DNA of 64,000 bases from Flavobacterium sp. IMCC34852 (GTDB taxonomy: Bacteria > Bacteroidota > Bacteroidia > Flavobacteriales > Flavobacteriaceae): positions 2,232,001 to 2,296,000 of the forward strand of contig NZ_CP121446.1 of NCBI RefSeq assembly GCF_030643905.1, in the 5' to 3' direction. A program made the position numbers and the translations under genes. The notes under the pieces are model-generated. The model was not told the origin of the DNA, made no database searches, and saw nothing but the letters and a program-made list of their open reading frames with translations. The first letter of the stretch is position 1. Each line of letters begins with the position of its first letter. This document shows positions 51,572 to 60,373 of the stretch, in pieces.

Positions 51572-52309
51572 ATGACCTTTCCTATTCAGTTCAATCTTTT
51601 TGGCGATGCGGTTAATTATCACATTATATTTGAAACCCTCGCTTTCTTTGTAGGCGTTCGCCTTTACTACTATTTAAAGAAAGGCATAGCCGACCCGATT
51701 TCCGACATCAACCGCCTGTGGATTATGCTGGGCGCGATGATAGGCGCACTCATTGGCTCGAGAGTCATTGCAATGTTAGAAAATCCGGCCGAAATCATGC
51801 ACCAAACGTGGCTGACGTTTTACCAAAACAAAACGGTTGCCGGTGGTTTTTTGGGTGGCTTGTTTGGCGTAGAACTGATGAAAAAAATCATAGGGGTGAA
51901 AACCGCTTCGGGTGATATTTATGTCATTCCGATTATCGTGGCGGTTTTTATAGGCAGAATCGGTTGTTTTAGTATGGGCGTTACCGAAAACACCTATGGC
52001 ATAGCAACCAATTTCATCTTCGGAATGGATTTAGGCGACGGCAAGCTCCGACATCCGGTGGCGCTCTATGAAATGGCCTATATGGTGTTGCTGTTTGTGT
52101 TGTTCCAAAGGATTAAGCACAAGAATATGCGCAACGGTGACCGATTCAAATTGTTTATGGTCTTGTACTTTTTGTACCGCTTTTTAGTCGAATTTATCAA
52201 ACCGTATCATCCGTTATTTTTAGGAATGAGCAGTATTCATTGGAGTGCGCTTTTTCTTTTTGCTTATTATTACCAATTTATTTTAAGACTCCTTCGCTAT
52301 GCCCAATAG
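51572..52309 (+). CDS. Lgt-like membrane protein with altered catalytic residues
   Basis: This 245-residue protein has about seven hydrophobic helices and is aligned by eye to prolipoprotein diacylglyceryl transferase. The signature containing the essential Arg is kept as GRIGC (Gly128, Arg129), but the Asn that normally follows is Cys132. The usual His-Gly-Gly loop reads GGFLGGL (91-97). The C-terminal RHPVALYE and YRFLVEF (Arg203) are present. It is therefore Lgt-like but probably not an ordinary Lgt. It overlaps the radical SAM gene by 11 bases, so the two are translationally coupled. Confidence 0.75.
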   Translation: MTFPIQFNLFGDAVNYHIIFETLAFFVGVRLYYYLKKGIADPISDINRLWIMLGAMIGALIGSRVIAMLENPAEIMHQTWLTFYQNKTVAGGFLGGLFGVELMKKIIGVKTASGDIYVIPIIVAVFIGRIGCFSMGVTENTYGIATNFIFGMDLGDGKLRHPVALYEMAYMVLLFVLFQRIKHKNMRNGDRFKLFMVLYFLYRFLVEFIKPYHPLFLGMSSIHWSALFLFAYYYQFILRLLRYAQ

Positions 52310-53687
52310 AGATTATATTTACTACGACTACACCAAAAGCCTTTGTCCGGAATGTTTGCATACCATTGATGCCAAAATTGTCTTTCAGGACGATAAGGTT
52401 TGGATGCTCAAACACTGCAAAACCCATGGTGATACCAAGGTCATGATAGCCGATGATGTGGAATACTACCGCCAAATCAGAAACTATAACAAGCAATCGG
52501 AAGTGCCTTTGAAATTTAATACCAAAGTGCATTACGGCTGTCCGTATGATTGTGGTTTGTGCACCGACCACGAGCAACATTCGTGTTTGTCGATTGTGGA
52601 AGTCACCGACCGATGTAATTTGGCTTGCCCAACGTGTTACGCGAGTTCGGGACCCAATTATGGCCGACACCGCACCTTGGAAGAAATCGAGAAAATGTTT
52701 GACATCATCGTGGCCAATGAAGGCGAACCCGATGTGGTACAGATTTCGGGTGGCGAACCCACGGTGCATCCGCAATTCTTTGAGATTATGGATATGGCGA
52801 AAAGCAAACCGATACGCCATTTGATGTTGAATACCAACGGGATTCGCATTGCTAAAGACATTTCCTTTGTAGAAAAACTGGCGAGTTACATGCCCGACTT
52901 TGAAATCTATTTGCAGTTTGACAGTTTCAAACCCGAGGTTTTAGAGAAACTCCGCGGCGAGGATTTGACGGAAGTCCGTAAAAAAGCGATAGCCAATTTA
53001 AATCAATTTAACCTTTCGACTACGTTGGTCATCACACTCCAAAAAGGCGAAAACGATGATGAAATCGGGAAGATATTAGAATATGCCGTGCAACAAAAAT
53101 GTGTGCGTGGTGTTACGTTCCAACCCACCCAAGTAGCGGGAAGAAATGACAATTACAACGACCACCAAGGCAGAATCACCTTAACCGAAGTGCGCCGAAA
53201 AATCTATGAGCAATACCCGATATTCACGCCACAAGATTTGATTCCGGTGCCTTGCAATCCCGATGCTTTGTGTATGGCTTATGCGTTAAAAATAGACGGC
53301 GAGATTATGCCGATGACCAATCTGATTAATCCCGAAGATTTATTGAACAACTCGAAAAACACCATTGTTTTTGAAAACGATGAAAAGTTGAAAACCCACA
53401 TGCTCAATTTATTTAGCACCGGCATTTCGGTGGATTGTGCCGAAGAAGAGTTTGGCGAGTTGATGTGTTGTTTGCCAAGGGTCAAATCGGATAGTTTACA
53501 TTATGAAAATCTTTTTCGTATTATTATCATGAATTTTATGGATGCGCATGATTTTGATGTCAGAGCGGTGAAAAAATCCTGTGTTCACATCGTGGACAAA
53601 AGAGGGAAAATTGTGCCGTTTGAAACGATGAACTTGTTTTACCGAGACAACAAGATTGACGAAATCAGAAAAGAATTAAATTATTAG
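52299..53687 (+). CDS. Radical SAM enzyme, tetraether-lipid-synthase (Tes/MJ0619)-like
   Basis: The protein has 462 residues. The order of Cys motifs matches the Tes/MJ0619 family: N-terminal CPEC (16, 19) with HCKTHG (Cys40) as a rubredoxin-like site, GCPYDCGLC plus HSC (81, 85, 88, 96) for an auxiliary cluster, and the radical SAM triad CNLACPTC (106, 110, 113). These are followed by GGEPTVHP and further Cys near the end. In archaea these enzymes join lipid chains or methylate pterins. Coupling to an Lgt-like gene favours a lipid substrate here, which is inference. Confidence 0.8.
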   Translation: MPNRDYIYYDYTKSLCPECLHTIDAKIVFQDDKVWMLKHCKTHGDTKVMIADDVEYYRQIRNYNKQSEVPLKFNTKVHYGCPYDCGLCTDHEQHSCLSIVEVTDRCNLACPTCYASSGPNYGRHRTLEEIEKMFDIIVANEGEPDVVQISGGEPTVHPQFFEIMDMAKSKPIRHLMLNTNGIRIAKDISFVEKLASYMPDFEIYLQFDSFKPEVLEKLRGEDLTEVRKKAIANLNQFNLSTTLVITLQKGENDDEIGKILEYAVQQKCVRGVTFQPTQVAGRNDNYNDHQGRITLTEVRRKIYEQYPIFTPQDLIPVPCNPDALCMAYALKIDGEIMPMTNLINPEDLLNNSKNTIVFENDEKLKTHMLNLFSTGISVDCAEEEFGELMCCLPRVKSDSLHYENLFRIIIMNFMDAHDFDVRAVKKSCVHIVDKRGKIVPFETMNLFYRDNKIDEIRKELNY

Positions 53688-53689
53688 TC

Positions 53690-53902
53690 ATGGGAAACCT
53701 ATTTTTGATGTCGGATTTTTTAAGTTGGATAATCCTATTTTTACTGTTTGCCAGTCCGATTGTTTTTGTCATAGGAATCATTTTAGTGGCGGTTTCAAAA
53801 GACACCCGAAAATTCGGAGTGAAATTAATCATTGGTTCCGTAATTGCTCTTATCATAGGTTTTGGAACTTGTATAGCCAGTATGAATGCGGGCGGGTTAT
53901 AA
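53690..53902 (+). CDS. Small two-helix membrane protein, paralogue A
   Basis: This 70-residue protein has two hydrophobic helices (about 10-31 and 43-66) and a loop KDTRKFGVKL. It starts 2 bases after the radical SAM stop codon, so it is on the same message. The C-terminal half (KFGVKLIIGSVIALIIGFGT, then Cys) resembles the next small gene, which suggests tandem duplication. Function unknown. Confidence 0.65.
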   Translation: MGNLFLMSDFLSWIILFLLFASPIVFVIGIILVAVSKDTRKFGVKLIIGSVIALIIGFGTCIASMNAGGL

Positions 53903-53925
53903 TTATTAATCACTAAACACACAAA

Positions 53926-54117
53926 ATGCTGATTTTAATATTCTTATTGGTCATTGTCCTATTCTTATGCGCCATTGCTATTTTGATAGGATTGTACAAA
54001 GTACTCTTTGATAAAGAAGACAAAGAATTTGGGATAAAACTACTGACCTATTCGGTCATTATTTTCATCATCGGATTTGGAAGTTGTACTGCTTTGATTA
54101 AATTTTCCGAGATTTAA
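53926..54117 (+). CDS. Small two-helix membrane protein, paralogue B
   Basis: This 63-residue protein has the same layout as its upstream neighbour: first helix, acidic/basic loop FDKEDKEFGIKL, second helix SVIIFIIGFGSC. Both share FG-x-KL and IIGFG-x-C. It follows after 23 bases. Whether the pair belongs to the Lgt-like/radical SAM operon or is an independent unit cannot be told from the sequence. Confidence 0.62.
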   Translation: MLILIFLLVIVLFLCAIAILIGLYKVLFDKEDKEFGIKLLTYSVIIFIIGFGSCTALIKFSEI

Positions 54118-54183
54118 CTTTAACGATAGATTAACAGAATTATCCAATCCATCTGAATATTTTTGTTTACTAGTTTCTATTCA

Positions 54184-55593
54184 ATGCACAGCTACAGAAA
54201 TTTAAAAGTTATTGCTTTATTAATTCCTCTAATTACGCTTTTGAGTTCGTGTAAAAACGAATTTAAAGGCAGTGATTATGTTGCCTATTTTGGCGGGGAA
54301 ATCGTAAATCCAAATAGCCAATATGTGCTTTTTTGTAAAGATAACGAAGTGATTGATTCGATCAAGTTAGACAAAAACAACCGCTTCTTTGTGCAGTTTG
54401 ATTCGTTAGCGCCGGGTTTATATACGTTTAAACATGAACCGGAATACCAATATGTTTATTTTGACAAAAACGACAGTTTGATGGTGCGTGTCAATACGCG
54501 CGACTTTGACAACTCGGTTATCTTTTGCGGTCGTGGCGATCAAAAAAACAACTTTCTCATGGAGCAATATTTGAAAAATGAGAAAGACAAAAACAAAATC
54601 TTTGAAGCGTTTGATTACGACATCGAAAAATTTACCAAAGCCATTGATTCTTCCTATCAAACAGCCACTAAGTTTTATACGGCTAAAAAAGAGGAAATCA
54701 AATGGAGTGATGAATTTGATGAATATGCCAAAGCCGCGCTAGATTATCCGTACTATTCCCGTAAAGAATTGTACCCTATGGTTCACAAAATGAGAACCGG
54801 CAACGATGTGTATGAAAAAATCCCGGCCGATTATTACAATTTCAGAAAGAATGTAGATTGCAATAATGTGGCACTTTCCAACTTTTCGCCTTTTGTAATG
54901 TATTTGTCACACATGTTGAACAATATGGGTGCTATCAATTACCACAATCATTTCTCGGAAGTAGATTTGGCACTCAAAACCAACATCAACAAAATGAATA
55001 TCGCCGACACGTTAATCAAAAACGAAAAGGTAAAAAACACCATACTCAACAACATCGCCTTTACTTATTTGCTGGAAGACCAAAACATGGTCAACAACCA
55101 AACGTTTTTGGCTACCTACCACAAATTTTCTACCGATAAAAGTCAGAAAAACGAAATCATCAAAATTGGAGATGCGATTCAATTACTAAAAGCCGGCAAC
55201 AAACTCCCGGAAGTAATGCTGCTGAATAGAAACGGACAAAAAATAAGTTCGAATACATTCACCAACCAAAAAACCGTGATATTCTTTTGGACAGCCAACG
55301 CCGTTTCGCATTTAGAAGCCGTTCATAAAAAAATATTAGACTTCCAGAAAAAACATCCCGACTATCAGTTTGTGGGTATCAATATCAATGATTCTCAAGA
55401 CGAGTGGAATACGCTGTTGAACAAATACAAGTTTAGCAACCTCAAAGAGTACCGTTGTGCCGATTTTGAAGACCTCAAAACCAAATGGGTGATTACCAAA
55501 ATACACAGAACCATCATCTTAGGTGACAACGGATTGGTTAGTAACGCGTTTACCAATGTGTTTGAGTTGAATTTTGAAGAAGAACTTAAATAA
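54184..55593 (+). CDS. Thioredoxin-fold lipoprotein lacking the CxxC
   Basis: The protein has 469 residues from the ATG at 54184, which begins a lipoprotein signal ending in LLSSC. The middle is a helical region (about 110-330). The C-terminal 130 residues have the TlpA/AhpC fold pattern: LLNRNGQKISSNTFTNQKTV, then IFFWTANAVSH where FWATWCxxC is expected, FVGININDS, and TIILGDNGLV. Both active-site cysteines are absent, so disulfide reductase activity is unlikely. Bacteroidetes have many such TlpA-like lipoproteins; this one may be structural or bind a ligand. Confidence 0.75.
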   Translation: MHSYRNLKVIALLIPLITLLSSCKNEFKGSDYVAYFGGEIVNPNSQYVLFCKDNEVIDSIKLDKNNRFFVQFDSLAPGLYTFKHEPEYQYVYFDKNDSLMVRVNTRDFDNSVIFCGRGDQKNNFLMEQYLKNEKDKNKIFEAFDYDIEKFTKAIDSSYQTATKFYTAKKEEIKWSDEFDEYAKAALDYPYYSRKELYPMVHKMRTGNDVYEKIPADYYNFRKNVDCNNVALSNFSPFVMYLSHMLNNMGAINYHNHFSEVDLALKTNINKMNIADTLIKNEKVKNTILNNIAFTYLLEDQNMVNNQTFLATYHKFSTDKSQKNEIIKIGDAIQLLKAGNKLPEVMLLNRNGQKISSNTFTNQKTVIFFWTANAVSHLEAVHKKILDFQKKHPDYQFVGININDSQDEWNTLLNKYKFSNLKEYRCADFEDLKTKWVITKIHRTIILGDNGLVSNAFTNVFELNFEEELK

Positions 55594-55594
55594 G

Positions 55595-55611
55595 AGTGGT
55601 CAGTGGTCAGT
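55595..55611. repeat. AGTGGTC heptamer run
   Basis: Two copies of AGTGGTC plus AGT begin 1 base after the stop codon of the thioredoxin-fold gene. Confidence 0.8.
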
Positions 55612-55612
55612 A

Positions 55613-55650
55613 TAAAAAAAGCGTCTCGATTTTCGAGACGCTTTTTTATT
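55613..55650. terminator. Bidirectional terminator
   Basis: The stem AAAAAGCGTCTCGA/TCGAGACGCTTTTT lies between two convergent genes. Confidence 0.9.
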
Positions 55651-55669
55651 ATAGTAAAGTTTGACTGCT

Positions 55670-55696
55670 CACTGAACACTGAACACTGAATACTGC
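55670..55696. repeat. CACTGAA heptamer run
   Basis: CACTGAA occurs twice, followed by CACTGAATACTGCC, and ends exactly at the stop codon of the transaldolase gene. Confidence 0.8.
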
Positions 55697-56353
55697 CTAT
55701 TGGTTCCCTTTTGCGTAATCGGCTAAGAATTGGGCCAAACCGATATCGGTCAAAGGGTGTTTCAACAATCCTGTGATAGAGGATAATGGTCCGGTCATTA
55801 CATCGGCACCAATTTTAGCACAGTTCACCACGTGCATAGTGTGACGAATTGAGGCTGCTAAGATTTGAGTTTCAAATCCGTAGTTGTCATAAATATCGCG
55901 AATCTCTTGAATCAAGCCCAAACCGTCAGTTGAGATATCATCTAATCTTCCTAAGAAAGGCGATACATAAGTCGCTCCGGCTTTGGCAGCCAATAAAGCC
56001 TGACCGGCAGAGAATACCAAAGTTACATTGGTTTTGATGCCTTTATCAGAGAAATATTTACAAGCTCTCACACCGTCTTTGGTCATAGGGATTTTTACCA
56101 CGATTTGCTCGTGTAATTCAGCTAATTCTTCGCCTTCTTTTACCATTCCGTCAAAATCGGTTGCGATTACTTCGGCACTTACGTCTCCGTCAACTATGTT
56201 GCAAATGTCAACGTAGTGTTTTAAGATGTTGTTTTTTCCGGTAATGCCTTCTTTAGCCATCAACGACGGATTAGTAGTAACGCCATCAAGAACGCCAAGT
56301 CCTTGTGCTTCTTTAATCTCGTTTAAGTTGGCTGTGTCAATAAAAAATTTCAT
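55697..56353 (-). CDS. fsa: Transaldolase / fructose-6-phosphate aldolase family
   Basis: This 218-residue short transaldolase is the size of Fsa/TalC. It starts [17 protein letters not shown] and has [13 protein letters not shown]. The Schiff-base Lys is in [14 protein letters not shown], followed by [19 protein letters not shown]. It transfers dihydroxyacetone units in the pentose phosphate pathway, or cleaves fructose 6-phosphate; the two activities cannot be told apart here. It is transcribed alone toward the bidirectional terminator. Confidence 0.9.
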   Translation of the reverse strand: MKFFIDTANLNEIKEAQGLGVLDGVTTNPSLMAKEGITGKNNILKHYVDICNIVDGDVSAEVIATDFDGMVKEGEELAELHEQIVVKIPMTKDGVRACKYFSDKGIKTNVTLVFSAGQALLAAKAGATYVSPFLGRLDDISTDGLGLIQEIRDIYDNYGFETQILAASIRHTMHVVNCAKIGADVMTGPLSSITGLLKHPLTDIGLAQFLADYAKGNQ

Positions 56354-56448
56354 AGTGTAATGTTTGTGTATAAAGTTGTGTTTTTGTTTTCGTGGTGCAA
56401 AAGTACAACACCTAATTTGAAAAAGGAAACTTATTTTCTGCTAATAAC

Positions 56449-57258
56449 TTAACCCTTTAATTTATAATGATTCATCAACATGCTTTCGTAAATTCTATCG
56501 GGTAATATTCTTTTCAAAACGATGGAGAACTTTTGCATAAATGCCCCGACTTTATAATGCAATTTCGGATTTTTATCTTGAATGATTTGGTAAATAGCGA
56601 TGGCCATTTCATCAGGATTACTGCCACTATCCACATGCTCATCCATTTGTTTCAAGGTATTGCCATAAGGTGCTTCATAGGCAGAACCGGCCACAACCGG
56701 TGCATGATACCTGCCGGAAGCAATATTCGTAGCAAAATCGCCGGGGGCAACATTCACCACATTAATCCCAAACGATTTTACTTCCATGCTGATGGCTTCG
56801 GTGATAATTTCCAGAGCGCCTTTTGATGCCGAATATACCCCACGATAAGGCAATCCCATATAACCGGCAATAGAAGTAATATTGATGATTAAACCTGATT
56901 TTTGCTCACGCATTTGTGGCAAAACGGCTTTGATGACTTCTATGGGGCCAAAAAAATTGGTTTCGAAATTATTTTTGATTTCAGCGGTCGGAATTTCCTC
57001 TAAGGGTCCGGTAATCCCAACGCCGGCGTTATTGATGACCACGTCAATTCGTTTGGAAATGGAAATTACTTTTTCAACGGCGTGTTGAATGCTTTCGGTA
57101 TTGCGAACATCCAAAGCAATCAAGGGAAAGAGTGAATTGGTGATTTTTTCGGGATTTCGGCTTGTACCGTAAACCGTAAACCCTTTGTGAAACAAAAATT
57201 CGCCAATGGCTTTGCCAATACCCGAAGAACCGCCGGTGATTAAAACTACTTTGCTCAT
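56449..57258 (-). CDS. Short-chain dehydrogenase/reductase
   Basis: The 269-residue classical SDR has the cofactor motif TGGSSGIGKAIG (residues about 8-19), the NNAGVG motif, the catalytic Ser in INITSIAG, and the Tyr-x-x-x-Lys pair in YSASKGAL. The Arg after the second strand (GTSRNPE) suggests NADP preference. The C-terminal extension with LPDRIYESMLMNHY hints at hydrophobic or membrane-near substrates such as retinol- or sterol-like molecules, but this is inference. Substrate unknown. Confidence 0.85.
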   Translation of the reverse strand: MSKVVLITGGSSGIGKAIGEFLFHKGFTVYGTSRNPEKITNSLFPLIALDVRNTESIQHAVEKVISISKRIDVVINNAGVGITGPLEEIPTAEIKNNFETNFFGPIEVIKAVLPQMREQKSGLIINITSIAGYMGLPYRGVYSASKGALEIITEAISMEVKSFGINVVNVAPGDFATNIASGRYHAPVVAGSAYEAPYGNTLKQMDEHVDSGSNPDEMAIAIYQIIQDKNPKLHYKVGAFMQKFSIVLKRILPDRIYESMLMNHYKLKG

Positions 57259-57310
57259 TAAATATTAGATATTAAAATTCAAATATTAGATATAAAACTT
57301 ATAAAGATAA

Positions 57311-58309
57311 TTAGATTAATTGTATTCCTAAACCGTGATTTTCGCTTAGCTGAATTTTACCATTGACAATCTGAGTTCCTTTGGCAATATCGTTGGCGAT
57401 TAAATTGGCGCCGTCTAAATCGGCATAATCACACCAGGGCGCTAAAACCGCTCCGGCCGAAATGCCTATGGTGGATTCGGTCATGCAGCCTATCATGATT
57501 TTGAAACCTAACTTTCGGGCTTCGGCTATCATTTCAAGCGCCGGAGTCAATCCGCCACATTTTACTAATTTGATGTTGATGCTTTTATAATGCGGCACCA
57601 AATCATTCAGCGCTGAAATATCCTGGCAATCTTCATCCGCCATCCAATTGGCATATTTGTCTGAATGCAAAACGGAATACTGCTCTGCTCCTGTTTTCAT
57701 GGGTTGTTCCAAATAAGTGAACTCAGAAACTTTCTGATTGTTCTCGAGCCAAAGACATTCTTCGGCAGTAAAACTACCGTTGGAATCTAAAGCTATGTTT
57801 TTATTCAGTTGAAGCAATTGTGTGATATCGCTTTCGCTAAAATGGTTGCACTTGACTTTAAACTTAGACCAAGCCGATTGTGATATCTTCTTAATCTGGT
57901 TTTCGACTGAATCAACGCTAATGGTGATGGAAGATTCCGGAAGCTGGTTAAAATTGATTTCGTTGAGTGCCAAAAAAGATTGCTTTTCAAGTTTTCCAAA
58001 CAAATCCCAATAAGCACAATCTAAAGCGGAACGCAGAAAACTCGGTAAATTCAAAGACAAGAGGAAAGTATAAAACTCGGTGGGATGATTGGTTTTTTGG
58101 CTTTCAATTTGGTTCTTAACTTTGGCCAGAATCATTTCAAAATCCGACAAATTAATACCGTAATAATCTATCGAAGTACATTCGCCAAAACCCTTTTCGC
58201 CATGACTTTGCAAGGTTACGATTAAGGCTTCTCTGAAAGTATAATTTCCATAGGCAATGGCAAAGGTTTCTTTGAGATTGAACTTTACTATTTGCCAAGA
58301 TAAAACCAT
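57311..58309 (-). CDS. Dipeptide (L-Ala-D/L-Glu) epimerase, enolase superfamily
   Basis: The protein has 332 residues from the ATG at 58309; a longer frame runs into the SRP RNA terminator and is rejected. Enolase-superfamily residues are in place: the KxK motif in FKVKCN, the metal-ligand Asp in ALDSNGSF, Glu in TYLEQPM, Asp in MADEDCQD, and the second Lys in NIKLVKCGGL, with GCMTESTIGISAGA near the end. This pattern fits Ala-Glu epimerases used in peptidoglycan recycling, though substrate ranges vary. Confidence 0.82.
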   Translation of the reverse strand: MVLSWQIVKFNLKETFAIAYGNYTFREALIVTLQSHGEKGFGECTSIDYYGINLSDFEMILAKVKNQIESQKTNHPTEFYTFLLSLNLPSFLRSALDCAYWDLFGKLEKQSFLALNEINFNQLPESSITISVDSVENQIKKISQSAWSKFKVKCNHFSESDITQLLQLNKNIALDSNGSFTAEECLWLENNQKVSEFTYLEQPMKTGAEQYSVLHSDKYANWMADEDCQDISALNDLVPHYKSINIKLVKCGGLTPALEMIAEARKLGFKIMIGCMTESTIGISAGAVLAPWCDYADLDGANLIANDIAKGTQIVNGKIQLSENHGLGIQLI

Positions 58310-58323
58310 AGGGTATAAAAATA

Positions 58324-58348
58324 AAAAATCCCGACAAACTTCGGGATA
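58324..58348 (-). terminator. Terminator of the SRP RNA
   Basis: Read on the minus strand, ATCCCGA-AGTTTG-TCGGGAT is followed by six T, 16 bases past the RNA end. Confidence 0.85.
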
Positions 58349-58363
58349 CTTTTTGAAAAAAAT

Positions 58364-58456
58364 GGCAAGCGACCTACATCGCACCGCTCAACCACATACC
58401 TTTGCTATGTTCCCATCCTGGAGGATTTTGCAGGAGCTGGTCGTGTAGGACTTGCC
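58364..58456 (-). ncRNA. ffs: Bacterial small signal recognition particle RNA
   Basis: On the minus strand the ends pair (GGCAAG at the 5' side with CTTGCC at the 3' side, then CCTACA with TGTAGG). The apex contains the hallmark of SRP domain IV: CAGG-ATG-GGAA-CAT-AGCA, that is a GGAA tetraloop on a short stem next to the asymmetric AGCA loop that binds Ffh. The length of about 93-100 bases fits the 4.5S type without the Alu domain. It has its own downstream terminator. End positions are accurate to a few bases. Confidence 0.88.
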
Positions 58457-58542
58457 GCTGCAAATATACAATCTTTTTATTTTTTTGCAAGAATTTAAGA
58501 GCAATATAAATATATTTGTGAGTGAAAAATTAAATCTAAAAA

Positions 58543-59592
58543 ATGAAAGTTTATAATCTATTCATAACCACTTTTTTAGCTCTAAACATAGTCAGCTGCG
58601 GTGATAGTCAAAAAGAAAAAGAAGGCTATTTCTCCTTTGATGAAAACAATTTGAAGTCGATTTACAAAGCCGATGAGACAGTTGATTTCACTTTGTTGAA
58701 TTCCGAAAACAAAACCATTGATAGCGTGGTTTATTTTGCCAATAACGAAAGAGTCAGTTCGGTTAAAGGCAATGGTAAATTTAGTTTGGATTTGAACGGT
58801 AGAAAATTGGGGTACCAAAACATCAAAGCCTTAATATATTTTGAAGGCGATACCATTTCAACTACCACACGTGTGGAAGTTGCGGCGACTGTTACGCCTA
58901 AATTATTAAAGTACACTGTGGTCAATACTTATGGTCACGATGTAGATGCTTTTACGGAAGGTTATGAATTTTACCAAGACACTTTAGTAGAAAGCACCGG
59001 ATTAAAAGGGAAATCCTATTTTGCCAAAGTAGATTATAAAACCGGAAAGGCTTATAAAAAAGTAGCGCTTGACCAACAGTATTTTGGAGAAGGCATCACC
59101 GTTTTAAACGATAAATTATACCAACTGACTTGGGAAAATGGTGAAGGTTTTGTGTACGATGCCAAAACGATGAAAAAAATAAAATCGTTCCAATACGACA
59201 GAAAAGTGGAAGGTTGGGGAATGACCAACGACGGTAAAATGATTTACCATTCCGACGGTACGGAAAAGATTTGGACCATGGATCCGGAAACCCAAAAATT
59301 GGTTGATTTTATCAATGTTTACACCAGCGACAGCAAGATAAAAGCGATTAACGAATTGGAATGGATTAACGGAAAAATCTATGGTAACATTTGGCAGAAA
59401 GATGCTATTGCGGTAATCAATCCGAAGAGCGGTGCGGTAGAAGCCGTATTGGATTTATCCGCTTTGCGAGCTAAAGTAACCAACAAAGAAGCGGAAGTGC
59501 TCAACGGCATTGCGTTTAGAAAATCGACTAACACCATATTTGTCACCGGTAAAAACTGGAATAAGACTTTTGAAATTAAGGTTAGTGAATAA
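58543..59592 (+). CDS. Glutaminyl-peptide cyclotransferase lipoprotein
   Basis: The protein has 349 residues with a lipoprotein signal ending IVSC. After an N-terminal beta-domain (about 30-120), the rest is the plant-type glutamine cyclotransferase five-bladed propeller: HDVDAFTEGYEFYQDTLVES, then FGEGITVLNDKLYQLTW, WGMTNDGKMIYHSDGTEKI, and ELEWINGKIYGNIW with VLNGIAF near the end. It converts N-terminal glutamine of proteins to pyroglutamate outside the cytoplasm. It diverges from the SRP RNA and is followed by a separate gene after 60 bases. Confidence 0.85.
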   Translation: MKVYNLFITTFLALNIVSCGDSQKEKEGYFSFDENNLKSIYKADETVDFTLLNSENKTIDSVVYFANNERVSSVKGNGKFSLDLNGRKLGYQNIKALIYFEGDTISTTTRVEVAATVTPKLLKYTVVNTYGHDVDAFTEGYEFYQDTLVESTGLKGKSYFAKVDYKTGKAYKKVALDQQYFGEGITVLNDKLYQLTWENGEGFVYDAKTMKKIKSFQYDRKVEGWGMTNDGKMIYHSDGTEKIWTMDPETQKLVDFINVYTSDSKIKAINELEWINGKIYGNIWQKDAIAVINPKSGAVEAVLDLSALRAKVTNKEAEVLNGIAFRKSTNTIFVTGKNWNKTFEIKVSE

Positions 59593-59652
59593 ATTTTAAA
59601 TCGCTTTCCAACCTTTTGGTTCCAATGATACTCTTTAAATAAAAAGACCATC

Positions 59653-60327
59653 ATGATGACCAAAATAAACATTTCTATTCCGCAACCTTGCCATGAAAAT
59701 TGGGACCGAATGACTGCTGTTGATAAGGGTAAATTCTGTGCTTCTTGTCAAAAAAAGGTTCACGATTTTACCAAAGCCAGCGACCGTGAAATTGTAACTG
59801 CATTTCAACAAAACCAAAATCTTTGCGGTCGGTTTTTAAATTCCCAACTCGACCGTGATTTGGTAAAACCCAAAGAAAACAGCCCGATTTGGTTGGCTAC
59901 TACGGCTACTTTAGTAAGTTTAATTGGTATCGGAACCCATGAAGTTACTGCTCAGGAACCCGTAAAAACAGAGCAAACCGACACTAGAATGTTGGGTAAA
60001 TTTATCATTACACCAAAACCAGAAGAAATTATAGTATCCGGAATTGTAAAAGATGCGACCGGTCCGTTACCCGGAGCTAATATTATAATTAAAGGTACAA
60101 CCACTTTAACACAAACCGATTTTAATGGGAATTTTAAGTTAAAAGTTAAAAAAGGAGATATATTAGTTGTTGATTTTTTAGGCTATGAATCTAAGGAAAT
60201 CACAGTAAATAAAACCAAAGAAGAAATTGTTGTAGTTGAATTGGATGGAGCTCTTACAGGATTAATTGAAATTAAACGCACTTTCTTTGGTCGCATCTTC
60301 CACTCAATTGGTAATTGGTTCCGATAA
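59653..60327 (+). CDS. Membrane protein with Cys motif and carboxypeptidase-regulatory-like domain
   Basis: The protein has 224 residues. The N-terminal cytosolic part has the Bacteroidetes motif GKFCASCQKKVHDFT, a probable zinc knuckle, plus a later Cys (NLCGRF). One membrane helix follows (about residues 77-93). The C-terminal half is a CarboxypepD-reg-like beta sandwich (VSGIVKDATGPLPGANIIIK, DFNGNFKLKV, DFLGYESKEI) like the N-terminal domains of TonB-dependent receptors. A role in signalling or envelope assembly is possible but unproven. Confidence 0.75.
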   Translation: MMTKINISIPQPCHENWDRMTAVDKGKFCASCQKKVHDFTKASDREIVTAFQQNQNLCGRFLNSQLDRDLVKPKENSPIWLATTATLVSLIGIGTHEVTAQEPVKTEQTDTRMLGKFIITPKPEEIIVSGIVKDATGPLPGANIIIKGTTTLTQTDFNGNFKLKVKKGDILVVDFLGYESKEITVNKTKEEIVVVELDGALTGLIEIKRTFFGRIFHSIGNWFR

Positions 60328-60329
60328 AT

Positions 60330-60373
60330 AAAAATCCCGTCCGGTTAGAAAAAACGAGACGGGATTTTTATTA
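60330..60373. terminator. Bidirectional terminator
   Basis: The stem AAAAATCCCGTC/GACGGGATTTTT with a 16-base loop lies between two convergent genes. Confidence 0.8.
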
